Shown here: positions 7,625-17,845 of the stretch, piece by piece
Position numbering within the stretch: the stretch's first letter is position 1
How the letters are laid out: every line of letters starts with the position of its first letter
Assembly (NCBI RefSeq): GCF_021390325.1
Contig: NZ_JAJUWU010000010.1
Location: 62,001 to 126,000 of the forward strand
Direction of reading: 5' to 3'
DNA length: 64,000 bases
Source: Jiella avicenniae
GTDB taxonomy: Bacteria; Pseudomonadota; Alphaproteobacteria; Rhizobiales; Rhizobiaceae
Notes under the pieces: generated by a model
Seen by the model: only the letters and a program-made list of their open reading frames with translations
Databases searched by the model: none
Told to the model about the DNA's origin: nothing
Program-made: the position numbers and the translations under genes

Positions 7625-8776
7625 ATGATCCTCGCCCGCTTCCTCGGCCCCCGCGTCTGGATCCTGGTTGCGGTTATCCTCGCGGCCGCAGTCCTCGTTC
7701 CGATGGCCAATCTCGGCCTTCCGCGGGACCATCCACTGCATGTCCCGTCCTATGCCGTGCAGCTCTGGGGTCGCTTTGTCTGCTATGCGCTCCTCGCGCT
7801 CGCACTTGATCTCGTCTGGGGCTATGTCGGCATCCTGTCGCTCGGCCACGGCGCCTTTTTCGCGCTGGGCGGCTATGCCATGGGAATGTATCTGATGCGC
7901 CAGATCGGCGCGCGGGGCGGTTACGGCAATCCTGTCCTGCCGGATTTCATGGTCTCCCTGAACTGGAAGGAACTCCCCTGGTACTGGTATGGCTTCGACC
8001 AGTTCTGGTTCGCCTGTCTGATGGTCGTTTTGGTCCCGGGCCTGCTCGCCTTCGTCTTCGGCTTCTTCGCCTTCCGGTCGCGGGTCACCGGCGTCTATCT
8101 CTCGATCATCACCCAGGCGATGACCTATGCGCTGCTCCTCGCCTTCTTCCGAAACGACATGGGCTTTGGCGGCAATAACGGTCTGACCGACTTCAAGGAC
8201 ATTCTCGGCTTTCCGATCCAGGCTGTATCGACGCGCGCGGCGCTGTTCGCGGCAAGCTGCGTCGCCCTCGCGATCGGCGTGCTTCTGGTTGGCTGGATTA
8301 CCCGGTCGAAGCTCGGCAAGCTGATGATCGCGGTTCGCGACGCCGAAAGCCGCACCCGCTTCATCGGCTGGCGACCGGAATATGTGAAGCTCTTTGCCTT
8401 TACCGTTTCGGGTGTGATGGCCGGTGTCGCCGGCGCGCTTTACGTGCCGCAGGTCGGTATCATCAATCCGGGCGAGTTCTCGCCGCTGAACTCGATCGAA
8501 GTGGTGATCTGGGCGGCGGTCGGGGGGCGCGGCACGCTGATCGGCCCCGTCCTCGGCGCGCTGCTCGTCAATTACGGCAAGACCATCTTCACCACGGTAT
8601 GGCCCGAAACCTGGCTGTTCCTGCTGGGTGGTCTGTTCGTCTTCGTCACGCTGCTCCTTCCCCGCGGCATCGTCGGCACCATCGATCACGGCTTCGACGC
8701 CTTCCGGGCGACCCGCCGGGCGCGCGACGCCGAAAAGGGCGAGGCGGCAGGCGCCGTCCCCAATCCGGCGGAGTAG
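7625..8776 (+). CDS. urtC: Urea ABC transporter permease UrtC
   Basis: A 383-residue LivM-type permease with multiple transmembrane helices. Diagnostic segments include WGYVGILSLGHGAFFALGGYA near the N-terminus, FGFFAFRSRVTGVYLSII in the middle and VIWAAVGGRGTLIGPVLGA near the end. ATG 7625 is chosen because GGAGG (7613-7617) lies 7 nt before it. It forms the membrane channel with UrtB. It is separated from urtB by a palindromic repeat and from urtD by 6 nt. Confidence 0.95.
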   Translation: MILARFLGPRVWILVAVILAAAVLVPMANLGLPRDHPLHVPSYAVQLWGRFVCYALLALALDLVWGYVGILSLGHGAFFALGGYAMGMYLMRQIGARGGYGNPVLPDFMVSLNWKELPWYWYGFDQFWFACLMVVLVPGLLAFVFGFFAFRSRVTGVYLSIITQAMTYALLLAFFRNDMGFGGNNGLTDFKDILGFPIQAVSTRAALFAASCVALAIGVLLVGWITRSKLGKLMIAVRDAESRTRFIGWRPEYVKLFAFTVSGVMAGVAGALYVPQVGIINPGEFSPLNSIEVVIWAAVGGRGTLIGPVLGALLVNYGKTIFTTVWPETWLFLLGGLFVFVTLLLPRGIVGTIDHGFDAFRATRRARDAEKGEAAGAVPNPAE

Positions 8777-8782
8777 GCGAGG

Positions 8783-9805
8783 ATGGTCGAGACGAAAGTG
8801 GCAGGCAAGGTCGCGGGCGACGTGCACACACTGACGACGCCGCAGGGGAGCGGTCCTGGAAAACCGGTCCGGAATGCGGCGGAAGCGGCCGGCCCGCGGC
8901 CGGTCGAGGAACGATCGCGTGGGCCCGGCGAACGCGCCGTGGTCGAACCGGGGCCCGCCGGCCCGCAGGCCGAAAGCAGCCATCGCGAGCCAGACGTCTC
9001 GCCGCATCCCTACGCCGCGCTGATGCGCGAGCGGCGTCTCGCCGCGGAAGCGGAGGGCAGGGCCCGGCGCGACACGCTGCTTTATCTGAGCGGCGTCACC
9101 AAGAGCTTCGACGGCTTCAAGGCGATCAACAACCTCTCGCTGGTGATCGAGAAGGGCGAGATGCGGGCGATCATCGGCCCGAACGGCGCCGGCAAGACGA
9201 CGATGATGGACATCATCACCGGCAAGACGCGGCCGGACAGGGGCGAGGTCTTCTTCAACGGCGACGTCGATCTCACCCATCACGACGAGGCGGCGATCGC
9301 CTCGATGGGCATCGGCCGCAAGTTCCAGAAGCCGACCGTCTTCGAGAGCCACACGGTGGAAGACAACATCCGGCTGTCGCTGTCGGGCCCCCGCTCCGTC
9401 CTCGAAGCGCTGGTCCACCGCAAGGACGAGGCCGAGCGCGAGCGGATCGAGGCGATCCTCGAAACGACGCGGCTGACCGACAAGCGGAAGACCTTCGCCG
9501 CCAACCTCTCGCACGGCCAGAAACAGTGGCTCGAAATCGGCATGCTGCTCGCCCAGGACCCGGAGCTGCTTCTCGTCGACGAGCCGGTCGCCGGCATGAC
9601 CGACGCCGAGACCGAGGAGACCGCCCGGCTCCTGCGCGAGATCGCCGCGACCCGCTCGGTCGTCGTCGTCGAGCACGACATGAGCTTCGTGCGGGCGCTC
9701 GGCGTGAAGGTCACCTGTCTGCACGAGGGCTCGGTGCTGTCCGAGGGCTCGCTCGACAAGGTATCGAACGACCCGAAGGTGATCGAGGTGTATCTCGGAC
9801 GATGA
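8783..9805 (+). CDS. urtD: Urea ABC transporter ATP-binding protein UrtD
   Basis: An ABC ATPase of the LivG class, 340 residues. Seen: Walker A GPNGAGKTT, signature LSHGQKQW (the urea/branched-chain form), Walker B LLLVDEPVAGM and the switch region VVVEHDMSF. The ATPase core begins near residue 98 (TLLYLSGVTKSFDGFKAI). The first ~95 residues are Pro/Gly/Glu-rich and not part of the usual ~250-residue family. Codon use is unremarkable and a GCGAGG lies just before ATG 8783; an internal ATG at 9023 is an alternative start. Confidence 0.93.
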   Translation: MVETKVAGKVAGDVHTLTTPQGSGPGKPVRNAAEAAGPRPVEERSRGPGERAVVEPGPAGPQAESSHREPDVSPHPYAALMRERRLAAEAEGRARRDTLLYLSGVTKSFDGFKAINNLSLVIEKGEMRAIIGPNGAGKTTMMDIITGKTRPDRGEVFFNGDVDLTHHDEAAIASMGIGRKFQKPTVFESHTVEDNIRLSLSGPRSVLEALVHRKDEAERERIEAILETTRLTDKRKTFAANLSHGQKQWLEIGMLLAQDPELLLVDEPVAGMTDAETEETARLLREIAATRSVVVVEHDMSFVRALGVKVTCLHEGSVLSEGSLDKVSNDPKVIEVYLGR

Positions 9806-9851
9806 CGCTTGCTCCTACCACGATGCCGGATGGGCGCCTTCGCCACAGCTT

Positions 9852-9966
9852 CGTCATCCCGGCCTCGAGCCGGGATCCATGCCTCGGCGTGTCGCGCATC
9901 AAATTCGGTTCCGGAGTGGTCGCGGCCGGGACTTGGAATGGATCCCGGCTCGAGGCCGGGATGACG
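9852..9966. repeat. Palindromic intergenic repeat with perfect 29-nt inverted arms
   Basis: Arms 9852-9880 and 9938-9966 are exact inverted copies (starting CGTCATCCCGGCCTCGAGCC), 57 nt apart. Each arm is itself a near-palindrome around CTCGAG. Such CATCCCGGC...GCCGGGATG units are common dispersed repeats in Hyphomicrobiales genomes. It lies between urtD and urtE. Confidence 0.88.
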
Positions 9967-10028
9967 ACCGGCGAGGCATCGCGTGACCCGAGGTCGAAAA
10001 CCGGCGGCACTGCGGAAGGACCGACCCC

Positions 10029-10724
10029 ATGCTGACCGTCTCCAACGTCGATCTCTACTACGGCGCCGCCCAGGCGCTCCGGAACGTCTCGATCGGCGCC
10101 AAAAGCGGCGAGATCACCTGCGTCCTCGGGCGGAACGGCGTCGGCAAGACCTCGCTGCTGCGCGCCGTCGTCGGCCAGCAGCCGATCCGCCGCGGCGAGA
10201 TCGCCGTCGACGGCGAGGTCATGGGGCGCGAGGCGCCCTATGCGCGGGCGCGCCGTGGCATCGGCTTCGTGCCGCAGGGCCGCGAGATCTTTCCGCTTCT
10301 GACGGTGAAGGAGAACCTCCAGACCGGCTATGCGCCGCTGAAGGCCTCCGACCGGCAGATCCCAGATCACGTCTTCGAACTCTTTCCCGTCCTCAAGGGC
10401 ATGCTCTCGCGCCGCGGCGGCGACCTCTCCGGCGGCCAGCAGCAGCAGCTGGCGATCGGCCGGGCGCTGGTCACCCGCCCGCGGCTGCTGGTCCTGGACG
10501 AGCCGACTGAGGGCATCCAGCCCTCGATCATCAAGGACATCGGCCGGGCGATCCGCTTCCTCAAGGACAATTCCGGCATCGCCATCCTGCTCGTCGAACA
10601 GTATCTCGATTTTTGCCGCGAACTCGCCGACAGGGTCTATGTCATGGATCGCGGCGAGATCGTCTTCGAAGGCCCCGCCGAGGGCCTCGACGACCCGGAG
10701 GTGCGCAAGCACCTGACGGTCTGA
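10029..10724 (+). CDS. urtE: Urea ABC transporter ATP-binding protein UrtE
   Basis: A 231-residue LivF-type ATPase. Seen: Walker A GRNGVGKTS, Q-loop region VPQGREIFP, signature LSGGQQQQLAIGRAL, Walker B LLVLDEPTEGIQP and the His switch replaced by the normal LivF-type VEQYLDF. It completes the transporter by pairing with UrtD at the UrtB/UrtC membrane domains. ATG 10029 follows AAGGACCGACCCC. It is the last gene of the operon in this window. Confidence 0.95.
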   Translation: MLTVSNVDLYYGAAQALRNVSIGAKSGEITCVLGRNGVGKTSLLRAVVGQQPIRRGEIAVDGEVMGREAPYARARRGIGFVPQGREIFPLLTVKENLQTGYAPLKASDRQIPDHVFELFPVLKGMLSRRGGDLSGGQQQQLAIGRALVTRPRLLVLDEPTEGIQPSIIKDIGRAIRFLKDNSGIAILLVEQYLDFCRELADRVYVMDRGEIVFEGPAEGLDDPEVRKHLTV

Positions 10725-10728
10725 TCCG

Positions 10729-10746
10729 CCGGTTGCCAGGCCGGCT
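10729..10746 (+). terminator. Weak terminator-like hairpin after urtE
   Basis: GCCGG (10729-10733) pairs with CCGGC (10742-10746) and is followed by TTTC only. It is short and the T tract is poor, so termination here is uncertain. Confidence 0.35.
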
Positions 10747-11030
10747 TTCGCGGCTCCCGCCGACGGTCCGGCGTCGTCGAAAAGCACGGCGCCGCTGCGC
10801 CATCGCCGGCTCGCGGCCGGGCGCGGCCCGGCGCATTTTGCCCGCGTCGCTTCTGCTGCCGGCAACTTACTTCCTCTTCGAAACTTGCCTTTCGGACTTG
10901 TTCGGCTAGCATTCCATCAGAACGGGATGCGATGCGGCGCCGGCCATGGGAGTGGTGGAGCCGCTGGCTCGAAGACGTCGAAAAGACGCACCGGCATGTC
11001 GCATCGACGACGACGATGGGAGGAAGTCGG
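10747..11030. other. Intergenic region upstream of thuE
   Basis: No gene seen. A possible sigma-70-type promoter is TTGCCT, 16 nt, TAGCAT at about 10885-10912, about 120 nt before the thuE start. The match is loose. No LacI-type operator could be recognised. Confidence 0.35.
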
Positions 11031-12296
11031 ATGAAATTCCGCAACATGGCCGCTGCCGTGGCCGCAATCGCGCTGATCTCCGGTGGGGCCGCCCGGGCCG
11101 AGGAACTGGCGCTCGTCGCCGGCTCGATCGGCAAGGACATCTCCGAACTCAGGATGCAGCTCGACGAGTTCCAGAAGGAGACGGGCCATACCGTCAAGCT
11201 CGTCGAAATGCCGGCGTCGACGACAGACCAGTTCGGCCAGTATCGGCTCTGGCTGTCGGCCGGCAATCAGGACGTCGACGTCTATCGTACCGACGTCATC
11301 TGGGCGCCGCAGCTCGCCGCGAGCTTCGTCGACCTCACCGAGGCGATGAAGGACGAGATCCCCAAGCACAACCCGTCGATCATCCAGTCCCAGACGGTGG
11401 ACGGCAAGCTCGTCGCCTTCCCGATGTATACCGACGCGCCGGCGCTCTATTATCGCACCGACCTTCTGGAGAAATACGGCAAGGAGCCGCCGAAGACCTG
11501 GGCCGAGTTGACCGAGACGGCGAAGGAAATCCAGGACAAGGAGCGCGAGGCCGGCAATTCCCAGTTGAACGGCTTCGTCTTCCAGGGCGCGCCCTATGAG
11601 GGCCTCACCTGCGACGGGCTCGAATGGGTGGCCTCCAACGGCGGCGGCCAGATCGTTTCGCCGGAAGGCGAGATCACCATCAACAACGAGAAAGCCGCCG
11701 CGGCCATCGACATGGCCAAGGGCTGGGTCGGAACGATCGCGCCGGAAGGCGTCCTGTCCTACAAGGAGGAGGAGGCCCGCGGCGTCTGGCAGACGGGCAA
11801 CGCCGTTTTCATGCGCAACTGGCCCTATGCCTATGCCCTCTCGGCGGGCGAGGACTCCGCCGTCAAGGGCAAGTTCGACGTCGTGCCGCTGCCGGCGGGC
11901 GAGGGCGGCAAGTCCGCCGCCTGCCTCGGCGGGTGGAATCTCGCCGTATCGAAATATTCCCAGCACCAGGACGCGGCGATCGAACTCGTCAAGTTCCTCG
12001 GCTCGGAGAAGGCCCAGAAACAGCGGGCGATGAATTCCTCGCGTCTGCCGACCATTCCCGCGCTCTACGACGACAAGGAGATCGCCGAGGCGCAGCCGAT
12101 CGTCGCCTCCTGGGGCGAGGTCGTCGAAAACGCCGTGCCGCGGCCGTCCGCGGCGACGAAGAAGCAGTACAACGAGGTCTCCAAGGAGTTCTGGACCGCC
12201 GTCAACGAGACTTTGTCCGGGCGCGGCACGGCCGCCGACAATCTCGACCAGTTGGAAAAGCGACTGCGCCGGCTGAAGCGCAGCGCTTGGGAGTGA
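11031..12296 (+). CDS. thuE: Trehalose/maltose-type ABC transporter substrate-binding protein (ThuE-like)
   Basis: A 421-residue extracellular solute-binding protein of family 1. A signal peptide ends at ARA before EELALVAGS. The segments PASTTDQFGQYRLWLSAG and FMRNWPYAYAL follow the rhizobial ThuE pattern closely as I recall it. ATG 11031 has GGGAGGAAG upstream. It would deliver alpha-linked disaccharides (trehalose, maltose, sucrose) to the permeases that follow. The alpha-glucosidase in the operon agrees with that substrate class; the exact sugar is inferred. Confidence 0.88.
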   Translation: MKFRNMAAAVAAIALISGGAARAEELALVAGSIGKDISELRMQLDEFQKETGHTVKLVEMPASTTDQFGQYRLWLSAGNQDVDVYRTDVIWAPQLAASFVDLTEAMKDEIPKHNPSIIQSQTVDGKLVAFPMYTDAPALYYRTDLLEKYGKEPPKTWAELTETAKEIQDKEREAGNSQLNGFVFQGAPYEGLTCDGLEWVASNGGGQIVSPEGEITINNEKAAAAIDMAKGWVGTIAPEGVLSYKEEEARGVWQTGNAVFMRNWPYAYALSAGEDSAVKGKFDVVPLPAGEGGKSAACLGGWNLAVSKYSQHQDAAIELVKFLGSEKAQKQRAMNSSRLPTIPALYDDKEIAEAQPIVASWGEVVENAVPRPSAATKKQYNEVSKEFWTAVNETLSGRGTAADNLDQLEKRLRRLKRSAWE

Positions 12297-12463
12297 TCCC
12301 CGCCTGAGGCTGCGGGGGCTCGCGAGAGGTCCCGCGCCTCGCCACTTGGCCTCGGCAGCCGCAGGGCGTTCGGCCGACGGCGCATGGAACGACCGCGACG
12401 GGCTCGAGACCGGAGACGGCCGACAGGGCGGGCGCGATCGCGGCATCCGACGGGGAGGAGATC

Positions 12464-13465
12464 ATGGCCGACGTTCAGGCGGGCGTGCCGCCGACAGAAA
12501 AGTCTCTCGAAACCGAGCGGGCAGGGGCCCGACCGCGCTCCGATCTTTCCCGGCAGAGGCTTCGGTCCGCCTGGATGTTCCTCGCGCCGATGCTTCTGGT
12601 GCTCGCCCTGGTGGCCGGCTGGCCACTGTTGAAGACCATCTGGTTCTCGCTCACCAATGCCAGCCTCTCCGATCTGGAAGGTGCCGAGTTCGTCGGGCTC
12701 CGCAACTATTACGAATATGTCGACTACGGCGACGGGGAGGGCGAATATTTCGGCCTGCTGTTCGACCCGCAGTGGTGGAACGCCGTCTACAACACCGTCT
12801 ATTATTCGGTGATCTCCGTGGTGATCGAGACGGTGCTCGGGCTCGTCTTCGCCCTCGTCCTCAATGCCGAGTTCAAGGGCCGCGCCTTCGTCCGGGCCGC
12901 CGTCCTGATCCCCTGGGCGATCCCGACCATCGTCTCGGCCAAGATGTGGGCCTGGATGATGAACGACCAGTTCGGCATCCTCAACGACATGCTGATGGCG
13001 ATCGGCATCATCTCCACCCCCGTCGCCTGGACGGCCAGCCCCGACACGGCGATGTGGGCGGTGATCATCGTCGACGTGTGGAAGACGACGCCCTTCATGG
13101 CGCTCCTGATCCTCGCCGGTCTGCAGATGGTGCCGGGCGACGTCTACGAGGCGGCGAAGATCGACGGCATTCATCCGGTCAAGGTGTTCTGGAAGGTGAC
13201 GCTGCCGCTGATCCGCCCGGCGATCCTCGTCGCGGTGATCTTTCGCGCCCTCGACGCGCTGCGGGTGTTCGACCTCATCTACGTGCTGACGCCCAACAAC
13301 ACCCAGACGAAGTCGATGTCGGTCTTCGCCCAGGAAAATCTCTTCCAGTTCGACAAATTCGCCTATGGCTCGGCAGCCTCGACGCTGCTGTTCCTGGTGA
13401 TCGCCTTCATCACCTTGTTCTACATCAAGATCGCCCGGCTCGATCTCGGCGGCAGGGGGAAGTGA
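12464..13465 (+). CDS. thuF: Sugar ABC transporter permease (ThuF/MalF-like)
   Basis: A 333-residue MalF-type permease. A basic N-terminus is followed by a first helix around MFLAPMLLVLALVAGW. Further helices flank the ATPase-contact EAA loop VYEAAKIDGIHPVKVFWKVT near residue 227. ATG 12464 is preceded by GGGGAGGAG. It pairs with the MalG-type permease starting 2 nt after its stop. The 167-nt gap after thuE could allow higher expression of the binding protein. Confidence 0.92.
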   Translation: MADVQAGVPPTEKSLETERAGARPRSDLSRQRLRSAWMFLAPMLLVLALVAGWPLLKTIWFSLTNASLSDLEGAEFVGLRNYYEYVDYGDGEGEYFGLLFDPQWWNAVYNTVYYSVISVVIETVLGLVFALVLNAEFKGRAFVRAAVLIPWAIPTIVSAKMWAWMMNDQFGILNDMLMAIGIISTPVAWTASPDTAMWAVIIVDVWKTTPFMALLILAGLQMVPGDVYEAAKIDGIHPVKVFWKVTLPLIRPAILVAVIFRALDALRVFDLIYVLTPNNTQTKSMSVFAQENLFQFDKFAYGSAASTLLFLVIAFITLFYIKIARLDLGGRGK

Positions 13466-13466
13466 G

Positions 13467-14294
<828 letters not shown>

Positions 14295-14296
14295 GG

Positions 14297-14812
14297 ATGG
14301 AGACCGATCCTCATGTCCGGCCGGAGACGCCCGCCGATCATGCGGTGGTACGATCCCTGATCGAGGCGGCTTTCCGGGATGCCCCGCACAGCGACCAGAC
14401 CGAGGCGGCGATCGTGGATGGACTGCGGGAGGCCTCGGCCATGGCCCTTTCGCTGGTCGCCGTCGACGAGGATGGCGGCATCCTCGGCCATATCGCCTTC
14501 TCGGCCGTTTCGGTCGCGAGCGGCGAGAGCGGCTGGTATGGCCTCGGCCCGGTTGCCGTCTGGCCGCAGCTCCAGCGCCGGGGGATCGGCACGGCGCTGG
14601 TGAGCGATGGTCTGCGCAGGCTGAAGGAGAGAGGAGCGAAGGGCTGCGTTCTTCTCGGCGACCCGGCCTTCTACTCGCGCTTCGGCTTCGAGAGCGACCC
14701 GGCGCTCACCTATCGCGGTCTGCCGAGCGAGTACGTGCAGCGCCTCGTCTTCATCCCGCCGGCGCCACGCGGCGAGATTACCTACCATGCGGCCTTCGAG
14801 GTCGCCGCCTGA
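14297..14812 (+). CDS. GNAT family N-acetyltransferase (YhbS-like) inside the sugar operon
   Basis: A 171-residue acetyltransferase. The acetyl-CoA-binding motif A is LGPVAVWPQLQRRGIGTALV. It is followed by GCVLLGDPAFYSRFGF, characteristic of the YhbS-type subgroup. It begins 3 nt after thuG and its TGA shares a base with the alpha-glucosidase ATG, so it is co-translated with the sugar genes. What it acetylates is unknown. It may be a passenger or may modify a sugar-pathway component. Confidence 0.88.
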   Translation: METDPHVRPETPADHAVVRSLIEAAFRDAPHSDQTEAAIVDGLREASAMALSLVAVDEDGGILGHIAFSAVSVASGESGWYGLGPVAVWPQLQRRGIGTALVSDGLRRLKERGAKGCVLLGDPAFYSRFGFESDPALTYRGLPSEYVQRLVFIPPAPRGEITYHAAFEVAA

Positions 14813-16545
14813 TGGAGCGCGACTTGGACGACGGGACCAACGGCTTCCCCACTTCTTCGAATGCCGCCGACCTTCGGCGCGAGGCCGACTGGTGGCGCGG
14901 CTGCGTCCTCTACCAGATCTATCCGCGCTCGTTTCAGGACTCGAACGGCGACGGCATCGGCGATCTCGCCGGCATCACCCGGCGCATCGCCCACGTCGCC
15001 TCGCTCGGCGTCGACGCGATCTGGATCTCGCCTTTCATGACCTCGCCGATGAAGGACTTCGGCTACGACATCGCGAACTACCGCGACGTCGACCCGATCT
15101 TCGGCACGCTCGACGATTTCGACGCCCTCGTCGCCGAGGCCCACCGTCTGGGCCTGAAGGTGATCATCGACCAGGTGCTGTCCCACACCTCCAGCCTCCA
15201 TCCCTGGTTCGTGACGAGCCGCTCCTGCCGGGACAACGACAAGGCCGACTGGTATGTCTGGGCGGATCCGAGGCCCGACGGGACGCCGCCGAACAACTGG
15301 CTCTCGGTCTTCGGCGGCACCTCCTGGGAGTGGGACTCCCGGCGCAGGCAATATTACCTCCACAACTTCCTCGCCTCGCAGCCGGACCTCAATTTCCACA
15401 ACGAGGCGGTCCGCAGGGCGCTGCTCGACGACGTGCGCTTCTGGCTCGAGCGCGGCGTCGACGGCTTCCGGCTCGATACGGCGAATTTCTACTTCCACGA
15501 CGCCGCGCTGCGGGACAATCCGCCGCTGGGCGAAGAGCTTCGGTCCGAGGTGATGGCCTCGCGCAACCAGCCCTACAATTTCCAGGACCACGTCCACGAC
15601 AAGAACCGGCCGGAGGTGCTGACCTTCTTCGGCGAGTTGCGGGCTCTGCTCGACGAATACGGCGCGATGGCCGTCGGCGAGGTCGGCGAGCGGATCCGCG
15701 GCGTCGAGCTGATGGCCGAATACACCACCGGTTCCGATCGCCTGCAGATGTGCTACGCCTTCGACTTCCTCTCCGGCAACATGCCGTCTCCGGCCGCGAT
15801 CCGGCGGACCATCGAGCGCTTCGAAGAGGCGGGGCCGGGCGGCTGGGCTTGCTGGGCGTTCTCCAACCACGACGTCGAGCGTCACGCCAGCCGCTGGACC
15901 GCCGGCGGCCGCGACACCGAGAAGACGCTGCGCCTCGCCGCCGGCATCCTGATGACGCTTCGCGGCTCGGTTTGCCTCTACCAGGGCGAGGAACTGGGGC
16001 TCACGGAGGCGGACATCGCCTATGAGGACCTCGTCGACCCCTACGGCATCAATTTCTGGCCGGAGGTGAAGGGCCGCGACGGCTGCCGCACGCCGATGGC
16101 GTGGGAGGCGGGAGAGGATCATGCCGGCTTTTCCGCCGCGCGGCCGTGGCTGCCGGTGCCGTCCGAGCATGCCGCCCGGGCCGTCGACGCGATGGAGACC
16201 GATCCCGGCTCGCTGCTCCACTTCTATCGCCGGCTGATCGGCTTCCGCCGGGGCCATCCGGCGCTCGGCAGGGGAGCGATCACCTTTCTCGACGCTCCCG
16301 AAGGCGTCCTCGCCTTCGTCCGGGACGTCGGATCGGGCGAGGAAGGTCCCGGCGAAAGGCTCCTCTGCGTCTTCAATCTCGGGGAAGAACCGGTGCGCTT
16401 CGACCTGCCGGCGGGGCTCGACCCGCAGGCTCTCGACGGCCACGGCTTTGCCGGCCGGCGCGAGGGGGCGGGCATCCATCTCGGCGACCACGACGGTTTC
16501 ATCGGCGCGCTTTCACCGGGCGCCCACGGATTTGGGAGGATCTGA
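14812..16545 (+). CDS. Alpha-glucosidase, GH13 family
   Basis: A 577-residue cytoplasmic GH13 enzyme with no signal peptide. The entry motif is [19 protein letters not shown]. Catalytic residues are visible: nucleophile Asp222 (GFRLDTANF), acid/base Glu290 (AVGEVGE) and Asp354 (FSNHDVERH). It resembles AglA/oligo-1,6-glucosidase-type enzymes that hydrolyse the terminal alpha-glucose of imported di- and oligosaccharides. The ATG overlaps the preceding stop. It sits between the permeases and the ATPase gene, as in rhizobial agl operons. Confidence 0.93.
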   Translation: MERDLDDGTNGFPTSSNAADLRREADWWRGCVLYQIYPRSFQDSNGDGIGDLAGITRRIAHVASLGVDAIWISPFMTSPMKDFGYDIANYRDVDPIFGTLDDFDALVAEAHRLGLKVIIDQVLSHTSSLHPWFVTSRSCRDNDKADWYVWADPRPDGTPPNNWLSVFGGTSWEWDSRRRQYYLHNFLASQPDLNFHNEAVRRALLDDVRFWLERGVDGFRLDTANFYFHDAALRDNPPLGEELRSEVMASRNQPYNFQDHVHDKNRPEVLTFFGELRALLDEYGAMAVGEVGERIRGVELMAEYTTGSDRLQMCYAFDFLSGNMPSPAAIRRTIERFEEAGPGGWACWAFSNHDVERHASRWTAGGRDTEKTLRLAAGILMTLRGSVCLYQGEELGLTEADIAYEDLVDPYGINFWPEVKGRDGCRTPMAWEAGEDHAGFSAARPWLPVPSEHAARAVDAMETDPGSLLHFYRRLIGFRRGHPALGRGAITFLDAPEGVLAFVRDVGSGEEGPGERLLCVFNLGEEPVRFDLPAGLDPQALDGHGFAGRREGAGIHLGDHDGFIGALSPGAHGFGRI

Positions 16546-17654
16546 TGGCCAATCTGAAGCTCACCAAGGTCAGGAAGGCCTATGGCTCGGTCGAGGTGCT
16601 GCACGGCATCGATCTCGACATCCGGGCCGGCGAGTTCGTCGTCTTCGTCGGCCCGTCCGGCTGCGGAAAGTCGACGCTGCTGCGCGTCATCGCCGGACTG
16701 GAGGACATCACCGGCGGGACACTGGAGATCGGCGGGCGGGTGGTGAACGCGCTGACGCCGAAGCAGCGCGGCATCGCCATGGTGTTCCAGTCCTACGCGC
16801 TCTATCCGCACATGACCGTCTACGACAACATGGCCTTCGGCCTGACGCTGGAGAAGGGGACGGGCAAGGAGGAGATCGACAGGCGGGTGCGAGAAGCGGC
16901 GCGCATCCTGCAGATCGAGCCCTATCTCGACCGGCTCCCCAAGGCGCTCTCCGGCGGCCAGCGCCAGCGCGTCGCCATCGGCCGGGCGATCACCCGGGAT
17001 CCGCAGGTCTTCCTGTTCGACGAGCCGCTCTCCAATCTCGACGCGGCGCTGCGCGTCCAGACCCGCATCGAGATCGCCCGTCTGCACGAGCGGATGGAGG
17101 GCACGACGATGATCTACGTCACCCACGACCAGGTGGAGGCGATGACGCTGGCCGACCGGATCGTCGTCCTCAACAAGGGCCATGTCGAGCAGGTCGGCTC
17201 GCCGATGGAGCTCTACAATTCCCCCGACAATCTCTTCGTCGCGAAGTTCCTCGGCTCGCCCTCGATGAACATCCTGCCGGCGACGATCGAGAGCGCCGGC
17301 GCGACGACCCGCGTCGTGCCGCAGGGCGGCTCGACGGTCGATCTGCCGGTCGCGACACCGGGCTCGCTGCAGGGCAAGCCCGCCCATCTCGGCATCCGGC
17401 CGGAGGACCTTTCCGTCTCCGACGATCGAGCCGCGCCGTTCCGCGGCACGGTGGTGCTGACGGAATCGCTCGGCGAGGTGACGCTGGTCTATATCGACAT
17501 CGGCCGGGCGGACGAGCCCTTCGTCGCCAAGCTGCCGGGCGAGGTCGCCATGGAGCGCGGAACGAGGATCGGCCTCACCGCGAGGCCGGAGGCGATGCGC
17601 CTCTTCGACGAGAGCGGTCAGGCGATCCGCTCGCAGATGCGCCGGGCCGCCTGA
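16545..17654 (+). CDS. thuK: Sugar ABC transporter ATP-binding protein (ThuK/UgpC/MalK-like)
   Basis: A 369-residue MalK-type ATPase. Seen: Walker [10 protein letters not shown], signature [14 protein letters not shown], Walker [14 protein letters not shown] and switch [10 protein letters not shown]-terminal TOBE/regulatory domain begins near SPSMNILPA and includes LGIRPEDL. It energises ThuF/ThuG. The ATG overlaps the alpha-glucosidase stop (TGATG), so the whole thuFG-GNAT-glucosidase-thuK block is tightly coupled. Confidence 0.93.
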   Translation: MANLKLTKVRKAYGSVEVLHGIDLDIRAGEFVVFVGPSGCGKSTLLRVIAGLEDITGGTLEIGGRVVNALTPKQRGIAMVFQSYALYPHMTVYDNMAFGLTLEKGTGKEEIDRRVREAARILQIEPYLDRLPKALSGGQRQRVAIGRAITRDPQVFLFDEPLSNLDAALRVQTRIEIARLHERMEGTTMIYVTHDQVEAMTLADRIVVLNKGHVEQVGSPMELYNSPDNLFVAKFLGSPSMNILPATIESAGATTRVVPQGGSTVDLPVATPGSLQGKPAHLGIRPEDLSVSDDRAAPFRGTVVLTESLGEVTLVYIDIGRADEPFVAKLPGEVAMERGTRIGLTARPEAMRLFDESGQAIRSQMRRAA

Positions 17655-17656
17655 GG

Positions 17657-17680
17657 CGGCGGAACCCATCGCTTCCGCCG
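17657..17680 (+). terminator. Stem-loop behind thuK
   Basis: CGGCGGAA (17657-17664) pairs with TTCCGCCG (17673-17680) over an 8-nt loop, directly after the thuK stop. Only two Ts follow, so it is a candidate transcription end or mRNA-stability hairpin rather than a classical intrinsic terminator. Confidence 0.5.
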
Positions 17681-17845
17681 TTGACGCAACCGTGTTCTCA
17701 CCTTCACTCGCCGGGCAGTAATGTCGACGCATCGCTCGGCGAAGTCGCTCATGTCGATGCCGACCGCCGGTGGACCGTCCGGGCGGCGCCGTTCAATCGC
17801 TCGGGCGAAATAGCAGCGTCCGACAGCCGGAGACGTGAGCCTGCC

